Shown one piece after another: positions 18,068-27,833 of a DNA stretch of 64,000 bases (positions are counted from its first letter, which is position 1; the number at the start of each line of letters is the position of its first letter). Location: positions 1,884,001-1,948,000 of the forward strand of contig NZ_CP096016.1 of NCBI RefSeq assembly GCF_023650515.1, read 5' to 3'. The position numbers and the translations under genes are program-made. This stretch comes from Alkalimarinus coralli (GTDB lineage: Bacteria; Pseudomonadota; Gammaproteobacteria; Pseudomonadales; Oleiphilaceae). The notes under the pieces are model-generated. The model made no database searches and was not told the origin of the DNA. It saw nothing but the letters and a program-made list of their open reading frames with translations.

Positions 18068-20539
18068 GCCAGTGTGATTCCTTCTAGTGGAAGGAATCAC
18101 ATACTTGAACTGTAACTCTTCTGCCACTAAAGGCTCAGAAAAATAGAATCCCTGAACATAGTCGCACCGCATCTTTTGAATAATTTTCAACTGTTCTATT
18201 GTTTCTACACCTTCAATCGCCACATCAAAAGAGAGTGCTTTCGCTAACTCTATCATCGCATTAAGTACATCCCTATCGTTCAGGCTGGTTTCTATATTCT
18301 CTATATATGATCTATCGATCTTAATCAGCTTAACAGGAAACTTGCGAAGGAAAACTAATGATGAGCAGCCCGCCCCAAAGTCATCGAGTGCGGATTCAAC
18401 GCCCATCATGTTCAGCTGGTTTAACAGCTCAACGCCATTGTTAACATCGGCAATTAATGCATCTTCTGACAGCTCGATTTCTATATTATCCAAGCTTTGG
18501 CTGTGCTTACTAAACGTCTCGCGAATATCTTCAAGTATTCCATTTTTCATTAGATGCAAGGATGAAAAGTTAATCGCAATTTTCGTTGAGCCTAAGCCTT
18601 CGTTTTGCCACAAACCAAGTTGCTGACACACTTTCTCGATGACCAGCCGGCCAATGTCGATAACCATTCCGGAGTCTTCTGCAACAGGTATAAATTGCGC
18701 TGGTAACAGCACCCCCATTTCAGGGTGGTTCCAGCGCACCAGTGCCTCAAACCCAACAACTTCTCCATCTTTTAGGCGCACTTTAGGCTGATAAACCAGA
18801 AAAAACTCATCGTGCTCAATCGCATGTCGTAGTAAAGACTCAATCTCCAACCGCTTGGCAACGGCCTCATTAAGTGCTTTTGTAAAAAACTTATAGTTGT
18901 TGCGGCCTTTTTGCTTTGCTTCATACATTGCAAGATCGGCACTTTTAATCAGGCGATCAGCCGTTGTGCCATCAACCGGGTACATCGCTATACCAATACT
19001 TGCTCCGATATTAATCTCTGCCCCTGCTATTTCAAACGGGTGCGACAATACGTCCACAACTCGCTGGGCAACCATCGACGCCTGATGAGCCTGTTCTATA
19101 TCAGTCAGAATTATCGTGAATTCGTCTCCACCCAAGCGCACAACAATATCATTCCCCCACTCGGATGAAGTTTCGACCTTCCTTGAAACAACATCTGCAC
19201 CTCTTAAGCAGCTCTCTAGCCGAGTGGCCGTTTCTTTAAGTAGCTCATCACCCGCCTGGTGACCATAAACATCATTTGCTGTCTTAAAGTTATCCAAATC
19301 AATGAACAGTAATCCCAGAACCGATTGTGTGCGTTCGCAGTGATTAAGCGCTTTTTTAAGATTGGCATTAAATGTAATACGGTTTGGCAACCCTGTTAAA
19401 GAGTCATAGTATGCGAGGGTTTTGACTGTTTCAGTGCTTTCCGACAACCCTTTACTCAGGTCTTTAAAGTCCTCTGCAAGCAATGTCAGTTCCTCAGAAC
19501 CCAACGCACTGACGTCGTGGTCATATTCCCCCTTTTTAAATTTAACAAGCAACTTTCGAAGGATATCAATCGGGGTCGTGATCAGGCTATTAATCTGACT
19601 GCGCAATAAGATGTAGCTAATCAACATAGTAACGACTAAAAACCATGTAACGTATGTTTTAAACATGGCAGACGAAACGACCATATCGCTCTCGGCAATC
19701 ATCCCCACAAGATATAAATCCTGTATAAGACGCTTGTAACCACCGTAATACGTGCCGCTTTCACCGTTATATTGGTTGATAGAACTCGATCTGGACGAGA
19801 TAATTTGTTTAATCTGTTTCTTTAATACCTCCGACGACTCGGCTTCTACTGAGCTATTCGCACCAACGGGTGTGAAAACTACTTCACCCAGCTGGTTACT
19901 TAGAAAGTAGGCAATGCCCTGCTTTTGAACGCCTTCTTTAATTAAGTCATGGAGAAAGCGCATATCGACACTTATGAACAAGTAACCAATATTTTCTGAT
20001 CTGTTTTTTATATATTGATTCCCCGCATCGATGCGCTTGATTGCATGTGCTATGAGGTAATATATATTACCGTCCTGCTCAGGAATCCAGACCCCTTCAT
20101 GGTGATCGAGCCTTGCTTCAATCATTTGACGTATAAACCGAGCTTGAAAATCATGCTGTTCGAACACATCACTTACACTTTCGAGTAGCCGGCCATCTTT
20201 TCCAAACAGCGCTATTTCCGAGTAGTTGGGGAACGCTTTAATAAACTCTGTTAATGCATAGGTGACCTCTCCCGCTAAAGCAGGACTATCACTCAGTTGA
20301 TCTAAAGAGACGTAAGCTTTTAGCTTATCTGCATTAGCAAAAAGCGAAACATTTGAGACGGCTAATTTTAGCCTTGCGTGGGTGTCACTTCCCAATTGCA
20401 GTAGGGATGATTCCAGCTGGACGATAGAGAGGCGATGAGTTGCGCCTTTTAAATAAACGTAAGAAAGAGAGCTTGCTATCAACAAGGGCAAAAGTATCAT
20501 TGGCAATGTAAATAGCAGGAACTTCGATCTCAGTTTCAA
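18062..20539 (-). CDS. Membrane GGDEF-EAL protein (c-di-GMP synthase/phosphodiesterase)
   Basis: 825 residues. Membrane helices at about residues 8-30 and 298-315 flank a periplasmic sensor region (Cache-like). A short linker then leads to a GGDEF domain (about 395-555) with intact RLGGDEF at about 470, and an EAL domain (about 570-815) with EALVRW, DDFGAGCSSL and KIDRSYI. Both signature motifs are intact, so it could either make or degrade c-di-GMP. The start is a TTG at 20539, since no in-frame ATG exists before residue 15. It is the last gene of a DUF1631-PilZ-GGDEF/EAL operon, 23 bases after the PilZ gene. Confidence 0.92.
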   Translation of the reverse strand: MKLRSKFLLFTLPMILLPLLIASSLSYVYLKGATHRLSIVQLESSLLQLGSDTHARLKLAVSNVSLFANADKLKAYVSLDQLSDSPALAGEVTYALTEFIKAFPNYSEIALFGKDGRLLESVSDVFEQHDFQARFIRQMIEARLDHHEGVWIPEQDGNIYYLIAHAIKRIDAGNQYIKNRSENIGYLFISVDMRFLHDLIKEGVQKQGIAYFLSNQLGEVVFTPVGANSSVEAESSEVLKKQIKQIISSRSSSINQYNGESGTYYGGYKRLIQDLYLVGMIAESDMVVSSAMFKTYVTWFLVVTMLISYILLRSQINSLITTPIDILRKLLVKFKKGEYDHDVSALGSEELTLLAEDFKDLSKGLSESTETVKTLAYYDSLTGLPNRITFNANLKKALNHCERTQSVLGLLFIDLDNFKTANDVYGHQAGDELLKETATRLESCLRGADVVSRKVETSSEWGNDIVVRLGGDEFTIILTDIEQAHQASMVAQRVVDVLSHPFEIAGAEINIGASIGIAMYPVDGTTADRLIKSADLAMYEAKQKGRNNYKFFTKALNEAVAKRLEIESLLRHAIEHDEFFLVYQPKVRLKDGEVVGFEALVRWNHPEMGVLLPAQFIPVAEDSGMVIDIGRLVIEKVCQQLGLWQNEGLGSTKIAINFSSLHLMKNGILEDIRETFSKHSQSLDNIEIELSEDALIADVNNGVELLNQLNMMGVESALDDFGAGCSSLVFLRKFPVKLIKIDRSYIENIETSLNDRDVLNAMIELAKALSFDVAIEGVETIEQLKIIQKMRCDYVQGFYFSEPLVAEELQFKYVIPSTRRNHTGS

Positions 20540-20562
20540 ACTAAAGCACTCGAATCATTCAG

Positions 20563-20952
20563 TTAATCATTAAGCCAATTTGCAATCGCTAGCTTCCAGT
20601 CAATAATTTCCGTTCCTTCTGAATCAAATAACATTATCCCTGCAATGTACCCTGAGCCATCACTTAGCACTCGAACCCAGCGCACCTCTCCGGTCAATTC
20701 AAATCGATCACGACTATTAGGGAGCTCCAGTGTCATTTGATGGATCGCACCTGCGGTAAGTGCCTGATCCATTTGCACCTGCAAACCATTGGCAGAGAAG
20801 TCCAGCGTATTGCAAGCAACAACAACGGGCCGTTCACTGCTACCTGGAGATGGAGAGACCGTTTCAACATAGAGCATGGCTGTTCGTGTGATTCTGGACT
20901 CTTCACGCCTTTCGTCGTCGGCAACAAGATTGTTTATATCAAAGTTTTTCAC
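20563..20952 (-). CDS. PilZ-domain protein with intact c-di-GMP motif
   Basis: 129 residues. The PilZ signature is complete: RREESRITR carries RxxxR near residues 15-23, and DFSANG is the D/N-x-S-x-x-G motif near residue 52. These residues bind c-di-GMP in known PilZ proteins. The start is GTG 20952, preceded by a strong GGGGGG. The gene sits 12 bases after the DUF1631 gene and 23 bases before the GGDEF/EAL gene, so the receptor and a c-di-GMP enzyme are co-expressed. It is unrelated in role to the short type IV pilus PilZ at 62399. Confidence 0.88.
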   Translation of the reverse strand: MKNFDINNLVADDERREESRITRTAMLYVETVSPSPGSSERPVVVACNTLDFSANGLQVQMDQALTAGAIHQMTLELPNSRDRFELTGEVRWVRVLSDGSGYIAGIMLFDSEGTEIIDWKLAIANWLND

Positions 20953-20964
20953 CTACCCCCCTTT

Positions 20965-22698
20965 TTATTTTCCCACTCTTAGACGCCCAACAACTCTGGA
21001 CAATGTATCGTCAAACTCAGCCCCGCCACTAAGCAGTTCTATATCCCCTGAGATCATACGCTGCATTAGTTCGGGGGTTTTAATTTCAAACTTTTTAAGC
21101 CCCATTTTATCAACAAAAATGAGTTTATCTGTTGCATTGATTTTGACTACAAGTTTGTATTTCTGGTTTTCGTTCGCCTCAAATACCGATATCCACGACC
21201 CTAACGACATTTCAGAAATTAATTTTAGTGTGAGCTTCTCCTGCTCCAGGCGTTTTTTTTCAGCTGCTTTCAGCCGTTGCTCTTTTATCAGCTTAGCAGC
21301 TTCTGCCTCCTTCAACCGAGCAAGTTCTTCAGCTTTTTGCTTCTCAAGCTTCAAACGTTCTGCTTCTGCCTCAGCCTTTTCTTTCGCTTTTACTCTCGCA
21401 AGATGTTGAGCATTGGCAACCTTGCCAAGCCCTTTCAGGGTCTCAGTGAAAACCTGACTCAATAAATAACATGCCGGAATCTCTCGTATACGGCCTTGCT
21501 TTGTGGCACTCATAAATGATTCATAAGGCATAACCATAGACTTCATACCTGCATGATTCAGCCACAGGATTTCCCTTGAGTCCTCAAAATATGTTGAAAA
21601 TTTGAGCCGCGTAGTGCTGCTCTCATCTTTGATCAGGTACCACTTGCCCGATAATTTTTGAACTTCGGCTACCGTTGGGCAATACTCACTATCAAAATTA
21701 AGGGCCGGCTTTTCCATTTTTGCTTGCACACGCTCAATCTCGGCCCCCTGTAATACAGAGATTAGCAGCTGCTGAATAGACTCCCATTCATCATTTTTGA
21801 TCACAACATCATAATGACTGGCTTCGGCTGCCAGCTCATCTACCACACCCTCTGCCATACGGTACAAAGACTCTTTTTTGTCACTGACCGAATGAGAAAA
21901 GACCAGAATTATTTTCTCCGTCAGCTGCACAAGCGCCTGCCAGTCCACATCAGATACGCTTTTAAGAAGCGCATTTCTTAATACCCGTTGCCAGCTGGTG
22001 CTAATAAACTCTCCTATCTGCACCGGGAGCTTATGCGATTTTAGTAAACGATCTAATGTATAGAGGCTAAAATCAGACGCATATCTGGATTTGGCAGCCC
22101 CCTGTTCAGTCAGGACAAGCCGCTCAACCAGTTTAGCAACACGCAGGTCTTGCTTCGCTTGTGCTTCCGACCACTCAAGCCGTAGCTTATCGAATAAGTC
22201 TGGTGATTCTGAGCTAACTGTAAGCAGCTCTTCATGAACAACGCCTAAACGATCAATTACGGCCTGACTCACTCGTTTAGGTTCCGGTGTCCAACCGATC
22301 TGGCTGGCACATATTTCATCAATCAGAGCTAACACAGGGCTATCTTCAGAGCTAAGCAGTGTGGGATATTGAATAAAAATCCTGGCTAATACAAACCTCC
22401 AGCCACTCAGTACATTCTTTAGTTGATCATCAATGTTTGCCTTCCGATAAAAGACATCAGCAAGCCTGTCACACAAAAAAAGAGAATTATAAATACGGGG
22501 TGACAGGCCATAGGTTTCACTTTGCGCGCCGATTACTTTAATAAGCGATGACTCGCCCTTTAGCTGTGACCCACCTTGGGCGCATTGAATCAGAAGTTCA
22601 CAGATATTTGATATGACTTCTTCGGTTTCCTCATTGTTGTTGATTTCATATTTTAACTCTGGAATTCTCAACGCTTTGGTTATGTTACCGATTGACAC
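20965..22698 (-). CDS. DUF1631-type protein with charged coiled coil
   Basis: 577 residues, soluble and mostly helical. The body resembles DUF1631 proteins (LNVLSGWRFVLARIF-like and FISTSWQRVLRNALL segments), and a highly charged Lys/Glu/Ala coiled coil covers about residues 434-485. The C-terminal 80 residues look like a small beta-rich module, possibly a degenerate PilZ-like domain. DUF1631 proteins have no settled function but are often found with PilZ or c-di-GMP genes, as here. It starts at GTG 22698 with AAGGA upstream. It is first in the operon; a -10-like TATAAT and a palindrome precede it. Confidence 0.6.
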   Translation of the reverse strand: MSIGNITKALRIPELKYEINNNEETEEVISNICELLIQCAQGGSQLKGESSLIKVIGAQSETYGLSPRIYNSLFLCDRLADVFYRKANIDDQLKNVLSGWRFVLARIFIQYPTLLSSEDSPVLALIDEICASQIGWTPEPKRVSQAVIDRLGVVHEELLTVSSESPDLFDKLRLEWSEAQAKQDLRVAKLVERLVLTEQGAAKSRYASDFSLYTLDRLLKSHKLPVQIGEFISTSWQRVLRNALLKSVSDVDWQALVQLTEKIILVFSHSVSDKKESLYRMAEGVVDELAAEASHYDVVIKNDEWESIQQLLISVLQGAEIERVQAKMEKPALNFDSEYCPTVAEVQKLSGKWYLIKDESSTTRLKFSTYFEDSREILWLNHAGMKSMVMPYESFMSATKQGRIREIPACYLLSQVFTETLKGLGKVANAQHLARVKAKEKAEAEAERLKLEKQKAEELARLKEAEAAKLIKEQRLKAAEKKRLEQEKLTLKLISEMSLGSWISVFEANENQKYKLVVKINATDKLIFVDKMGLKKFEIKTPELMQRMISGDIELLSGGAEFDDTLSRVVGRLRVGK

Positions 22699-22725
22699 TA
22701 CTCTAAATCCTTGTCATTTATTTCA

Positions 22726-22744
22726 ATCAGGCACGATGCCTGAT
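22726..22744. promoter_or_regulatory. Perfect 19-bp palindrome ahead of the DUF1631 operon
   Basis: ATCAGGCA-CGA-TGCCTGAT has perfect 8-base arms. It lies 28 bases upstream of the GTG start of the DUF1631 gene and just downstream of a TATAAT on the minus strand (22765-22760). A repressor bound here would block transcription; alternatively the RNA would form a tight hairpin in the leader. No T run follows, so a terminator is unlikely. Confidence 0.45.
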
Positions 22745-22759
22745 GAATGTCTCAGTACA

Positions 22760-22765
22760 ATTATA
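22760..22765 (-). promoter_or_regulatory. -10-like box for the DUF1631-PilZ-GGDEF/EAL operon
   Basis: An exact TATAAT on the minus strand in an AT-rich stretch, about 62 bases before the GTG start. No convincing -35 box is seen at 16-18 bases upstream. The start of transcription would fall near 22753, just before the palindrome. Confidence 0.4.
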
Positions 22766-22845
22766 GTCTCGTTTTTAAAAACAAAAATGTATTAGCATCA
22801 ATTCTCTAATCTCAAAAAAATATGATAAATAAATAGCCACGGGCG

Positions 22846-22851
22846 TATAAT
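22846..22851 (+). promoter_or_regulatory. -10-like box for the 53-residue gene
   Basis: An exact TATAAT lies 30 bases before the ATG at 22882 and is bracketed by CGGGC (22840-22844) and GCCCG (22858-22862). The -35 position holds only TGATAA, a poor match. The bracketing dyad could be an operator over the -10 region. Confidence 0.4.
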
Positions 22852-22881
22852 GGAAGTGCCCGGTAAAACAGGGAGGATGCT

Positions 22882-23043
22882 ATGTATAACTTAACCTTAG
22901 ATCGTAGAAAGCATGAAAGGCGGTATCTCGGCACGTCAACAAAAGGAGCCAGGCCCTCATTGGACCGAAGGAATATAGAAAGAAGGTGCGATAACCGACC
23001 TCTAAATGAATTCCCTTATATACCCCAAGTAATTAGTTACTAG
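22882..23043 (+). CDS. Small basic protein with two DRRxxERR motifs
   Basis: 53 residues: MYNLTLDRRKHERRYLG..., ending ...PYIPQVISY. The motif DRRKHERR (residues 7-14) recurs as DRRNIERR (28-35), giving a strongly basic protein. GGGAGG is five bases before ATG 22882, a TATAAT is 30 bases upstream, and an intrinsic terminator begins nine bases after the stop. These signals make it a real gene despite its size. I do not recognise a function. The RRxxxR pattern recalls the c-di-GMP-binding arginines at the start of PilZ domains, and the gene is divergent from a PilZ operon, but no PilZ barrel is present. Confidence 0.75.
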   Translation: MYNLTLDRRKHERRYLGTSTKGARPSLDRRNIERRCDNRPLNEFPYIPQVISY

Positions 23044-23051
23044 GAATTAAG

Positions 23052-23079
23052 AACCCGCTAATTTGCGGGTTTCTTTTTA
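23052..23079 (+). terminator. Intrinsic terminator after the 53-residue gene
   Basis: AACCCGC and GCGGGTT form a 7-base stem with a 6-base loop, followed by TCTTTTT. It begins nine bases after the stop codon. Confidence 0.85.
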
Positions 23080-23292
23080 TTGATTCTCGTACACTTGGAC
23101 GCTCCCTCGGATTTGTATCACACTTCAGCTTTGCCTATATCTTGTGTCTTTTAGTATCACATCCTTGACTTGATCCGTTGCAATATGTCATCGAATAACG
23201 CAACATAGCATCACCTTTTATTGACCGCTCAGCGTCATGCCTCATAAGCTGAAGCCTTACAAGACTAATTAGATAACGGTTGGATCAAACTG

Positions 23293-24360
23293 ATGAGCAT
23301 TTCTTCTCTCGACAACGTCAATGTTGCCAGTCAGGAAATTTTAATTACACCTGACAAGTTAAAACAGGATATTCCATTAACTGAACTCGCTGAAAAAACA
23401 ATCACCGAGGGCAGAGAAACAATCAACAACATATTGGATCGAAAAGACCATCGCATATTTGTAGTTGTTGGCCCTTGTTCAATACACGACGTTGAAGCCG
23501 CCAAAGAGTATGCTGGCCGCCTGAAAAAGTTAGCAGAAGAAGTCAGCGATACGTTAGTTCTTGTCATGAGAGTTTACTTTGAAAAGCCAAGAACAACAGT
23601 TGGCTGGAAAGGATTAATTAACGACCCTCATCTGGATGACTCCTTTGAAATAGAAGAAGGTTTGCATATAGGCCGCCAGTTGTTAATGGACATTGCTGAA
23701 ATCGGGTTGCCAACGGCTACCGAAGCGCTAGACCCTATTTCACCGCAGTACTTGCAAGACACCATTACCTGGAGTGCAATTGGCGCTAGAACGACAGAGT
23801 CGCAGACTCACAGGGAGATGAGCAGTGGCTTGTCAGTTGCTATTGGGTTCAAAAACGGAACTGACGGTAGCTTGGATGTTGCTACGAATGCGCTTAACTC
23901 TGTTTCGCACCCCCATAGCTTCCTTGGAATCAACCCCGAGGGCCAAGTTGCTATCATTCGAACCAAGGGTAACCCATACTCACATATTGTGCTGCGCGGC
24001 GGTGGCGGTAAACCCAACTATGATTCGGTGAGCATCGCGTTATGCGAGCAACAGTTGGAGAAGTCGGGCCTGGCTAAAAATATCATGGTTGATTGTAGCC
24101 ACGCAAACTCTAATAAAGACGCCAACCTGCAGCCTTTAGTTGTACAGGATATTGCTCACCAGATTCTCGAGGGTAATAAATCAATTGTTGGGCTTATGAT
24201 CGAAAGCAACTTGAATTTTGGCAACCAGTCTATCCCAAAAGACCTGACTGAACTCAAGTATGGCGTGTCTGTTACTGATGCCTGCATTGATTGGGAAACA
24301 ACGGAAAAGACGCTAAAAGATATGCGCAACAAGCTTAAAGACGTGTTGCCAAACAGATAG
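23293..24360 (+). CDS. aroG: 3-deoxy-7-phosphoheptulonate synthase (class I DAHP synthase)
   Basis: 355 residues, AroF/AroG/AroH family (E. coli AroG has 350). It condenses phosphoenolpyruvate and erythrose-4-phosphate in the first step of the shikimate pathway. GPCSIHD (residues 60-66) holds the metal-binding Cys62. KPRTTVGWKGLINDP and RGGGGKPNYD are substrate-binding segments, and DCSHANSNKD lies near residue 270. Which aromatic amino acid inhibits it cannot be read with confidence, so the symbol marks the family only. The ATG is at 23293. A 249-base gap upstream shows no further gene or attenuator. Confidence 0.92.
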   Translation: MSISSLDNVNVASQEILITPDKLKQDIPLTELAEKTITEGRETINNILDRKDHRIFVVVGPCSIHDVEAAKEYAGRLKKLAEEVSDTLVLVMRVYFEKPRTTVGWKGLINDPHLDDSFEIEEGLHIGRQLLMDIAEIGLPTATEALDPISPQYLQDTITWSAIGARTTESQTHREMSSGLSVAIGFKNGTDGSLDVATNALNSVSHPHSFLGINPEGQVAIIRTKGNPYSHIVLRGGGGKPNYDSVSIALCEQQLEKSGLAKNIMVDCSHANSNKDANLQPLVVQDIAHQILEGNKSIVGLMIESNLNFGNQSIPKDLTELKYGVSVTDACIDWETTEKTLKDMRNKLKDVLPNR

Positions 24361-24391
24361 TTATTGCGCCCATCTCAGGATGGGCCGACGT

Positions 24392-24425
24392 AAAAAAAAA
24401 GCGCCTGATACCTGGCGCTTTTTTT
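24392..24425. terminator. Bidirectional terminator between DAHP synthase and cysG
   Basis: AAAAAAAAAGCGCC and GGCGCTTTTTTT form a stem around TGATACCT. With a T run on both strands it can end both convergent transcripts. Confidence 0.88.
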
Positions 24426-24450
24426 ACTCAAGGTTGGAATATCGTTTAAT

Positions 24451-25827
24451 TTAGTCCAACCATCTTAGTTTGCCTCTCAAACTAACCACTTCTCCGATAA
24501 TAATCAACGTAGGCGCTTTTACGCTTTTTGCCTTTACCATATCCGGCATCGTTGATAGTGTTCCGGTTACCACCTGCTGTTCTCTGGTTGTACCTTTAGA
24601 CACCAGTGCAATAGGCATGTCAGACGACATTCCATGTGCCATCAGTTGCTCACATATGATACTGAGACCAACCAAGCCCATGTAAAAAACGAGCGTTTGA
24701 TTTTCCTGAACGTAGTCTGACCATGGTAGATTACATGTATCATCCTTTAGATGTCCTGTAATAAAGCGAACAGACTGTGAAAAGTCACGATGAGTTAAAG
24801 GGATTCCAGCGTATGAAGAACACCCAGATGCTGCAGTAATGCCTGGTACAACTTGGAAAGGCACCCCGGCATCACTCAGTCGATCGATCTCTTCACCGCC
24901 GCGACCAAAGATAAAAGGGTCTCCCCCTTTTAACCTTAATACCCGCTTGCCCTGCTTGGCTAACGTAACAAGAAGCTCATTTATCTGCTGCTGAGGGAGT
25001 GTATGGTTGGCTCTCTCCTTGCCGACATCAACACGCTCTGCATCTGCCCTGACCAAATCAAGGATCGGCTGAGATACCAGGCGGTCATAGAGCACTATAT
25101 CTGCCTGTCTCATCAACCGAAGCGCCTTAAATGTCAGCAAGTCTGGATCACCAGGCCCTGCTCCAACAAGATAGACCTCACCGCCAGGTTCAAAATCCCC
25201 ATTTCTCAATGACGACTCTATAACTGCTTGTGACTCTTCTTCATGGCCAGAAAATATTTTTTCAGCGAAAAGCCCTTCAAGATGGTGCTCCCAGAAGCGT
25301 CTACGCTGATTAATATCAGGGAACTTGTCTCTAACCTGATCACGATATTTCGCAGCTACTTCCGCCAAACGACCAAAAGAAGATGGAATCGCCGATTCAA
25401 GGCGACTCCTCAGCAACCGTGTAAGAACAGGAAGAGAACCACTACTGGATACCGCGGCAATGACGGGAGAACGATCAATAATCGATGGAAAGATAAAAGA
25501 GCTGTTTTTTGCTTTATTAACAACATTGACAGGCAAGTTACGCGCAGTAGCAACAGACGCAATAGAGTCATCGGTTTCGCTGTCGCCAGTCGCAGCAACA
25601 ACAAGAACAACACTTTCAAGCAGCCTGGCCTCAAAAGTGTCGGCGATCAACGTTACCTTCTCATCATCAATTAAACGCTGTATAGACTTTATCGGTGCCG
25701 CAGCACATAGCTTTACATCTGCTCCCGCTTTAAGCAATAACTCCACCTTTCTTGCAGCGGCTTCATCGCCTCCAACTACCAGGGTCGATGCGTTTTTTAG
25801 ATCAAAATAGAGCGGTAAAAAGTCCAT
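24451..25827 (-). CDS. cysG: Siroheme synthase CysG
   Basis: 458 residues from ATG 25827; E. coli CysG has 457. It is a fused enzyme. The N-terminal part (about 1-205; LVVGGDEAAARKVELLL) is the precorrin-2 dehydrogenase/ferrochelatase. The C-terminal part (about 215-455; LVGAGPGDPDLLTFKALRL, LRLKGGDPFIFGRGGEE) is uroporphyrinogen III methyltransferase. It makes siroheme for sulfite and nitrite reductases. ATG 25827 is chosen over the ATG at 25839 because homologues begin MDFLPLF/MDHLPIF. It is the last gene of the ftsK-lolA-rarA-crcB-serS-cysG series. Confidence 0.95.
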   Translation of the reverse strand: MDFLPLYFDLKNASTLVVGGDEAAARKVELLLKAGADVKLCAAAPIKSIQRLIDDEKVTLIADTFEARLLESVVLVVAATGDSETDDSIASVATARNLPVNVVNKAKNSSFIFPSIIDRSPVIAAVSSSGSLPVLTRLLRSRLESAIPSSFGRLAEVAAKYRDQVRDKFPDINQRRRFWEHHLEGLFAEKIFSGHEEESQAVIESSLRNGDFEPGGEVYLVGAGPGDPDLLTFKALRLMRQADIVLYDRLVSQPILDLVRADAERVDVGKERANHTLPQQQINELLVTLAKQGKRVLRLKGGDPFIFGRGGEEIDRLSDAGVPFQVVPGITAASGCSSYAGIPLTHRDFSQSVRFITGHLKDDTCNLPWSDYVQENQTLVFYMGLVGLSIICEQLMAHGMSSDMPIALVSKGTTREQQVVTGTLSTMPDMVKAKSVKAPTLIIIGEVVSLRGKLRWLD

Positions 25828-25896
25828 AACTACTGCCATTAATTATGTAATGTGGAAATATAGAACAAAGGTCTCACTTTAAAATAGCGTCCGAAG

Positions 25897-27192
<1,296 letters not shown>

Positions 27193-27255
27193 TTATTAAT
27201 CTTGTAAACAGTTCTATTGTTGTTAAGCAATTAAGCGTTTCCAGCTGTAATACCG

Positions 27256-27630
27256 TCACATTAATTTGGCTAATGATATACCAGCCCATACTGCAAGTAT
27301 GCATAGTATAACGGAGCTTACTATATAGGTAACAGCATTTAGCAACAGCCCTTGGCTAATAAAATTGAACGCTTCTAACGAGAACGTTGAGAACGTCGTA
27401 AACGCCCCCAAAAAGCCCACAACCAATATAGATTTGAGTTCGGGGGAAACGTGCATTTTTTGTACAATAACGATATATAACACGCCAATAAAAAACGAGC
27501 CAACGACATTCACACAAAGGGTACCAAATGGAAAGTCTTTACCTAACCAGTCAGTCATAACCCCGATAACAAAGTATCGGGATAACGCCCCTAAAGCTCC
27601 ACCCAGAGCAATTGCAATTACCTGTAACAT
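27256..27630 (-). CDS. crcB: Fluoride channel CrcB/Fluc
   Basis: 124 residues with four predicted membrane helices, a typical single-gene Fluc channel that exports fluoride as a dimer of inverted subunits. Family motifs are GGALGALSRYF (residues 9-19), GTLCVNVVGSFFIG and GFLGAFTTFSTFSLE. The ATG is at 27630. The upstream gap shows no recognisable fluoride riboswitch, only short tandem repeats. Confidence 0.94.
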   Translation of the reverse strand: MLQVIAIALGGALGALSRYFVIGVMTDWLGKDFPFGTLCVNVVGSFFIGVLYIVIVQKMHVSPELKSILVVGFLGAFTTFSTFSLEAFNFISQGLLLNAVTYIVSSVILCILAVWAGISLAKLM

Positions 27631-27713
27631 AATTATTAATACTTGATTCTACGCCTGTAACGACGTGTTTTCAGTTAATTTCGACTAATCTTTTGTAACC
27701 AGAGCACTATACG

Positions 27714-27771
27714 ATACCGATTATTCAATACCGACAACACAATACCGACAATACAATACCGACAATACCGA
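27714..27771. repeat. ATACCGA repeats with 14-bp period
   Basis: ATACCGA recurs at 27714, 27728, 27742, 27756 and 27765, giving spacings of 14, 14, 14 and 9 bases. The intervening bases are similar (TTATTCA, CAACACA, CAATACA). It lies between the end of rarA and the start of crcB. It could be a multi-site protein-binding array or simple slippage. Confidence 0.75.
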
Positions 27772-27833
27772 TAGCGCTTATTAGCCAGTATTGCTTGTTA
27801 ACCACGGGCTTCATACTCCATTGACGCGCCAGT

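Noticed and set aside
20876-21409. 177-codon Ser/Phe-rich plus-strand frame
   Set aside because: It mirrors the Lys/Glu coiled coil of the DUF1631 gene; low complexity on one strand opens the other.
27714-27771. Possible fluoride riboswitch ahead of crcB
   Set aside because: The repeats show no riboswitch-like pairing, and they lie far from the crcB start with no conserved crcB-motif core.
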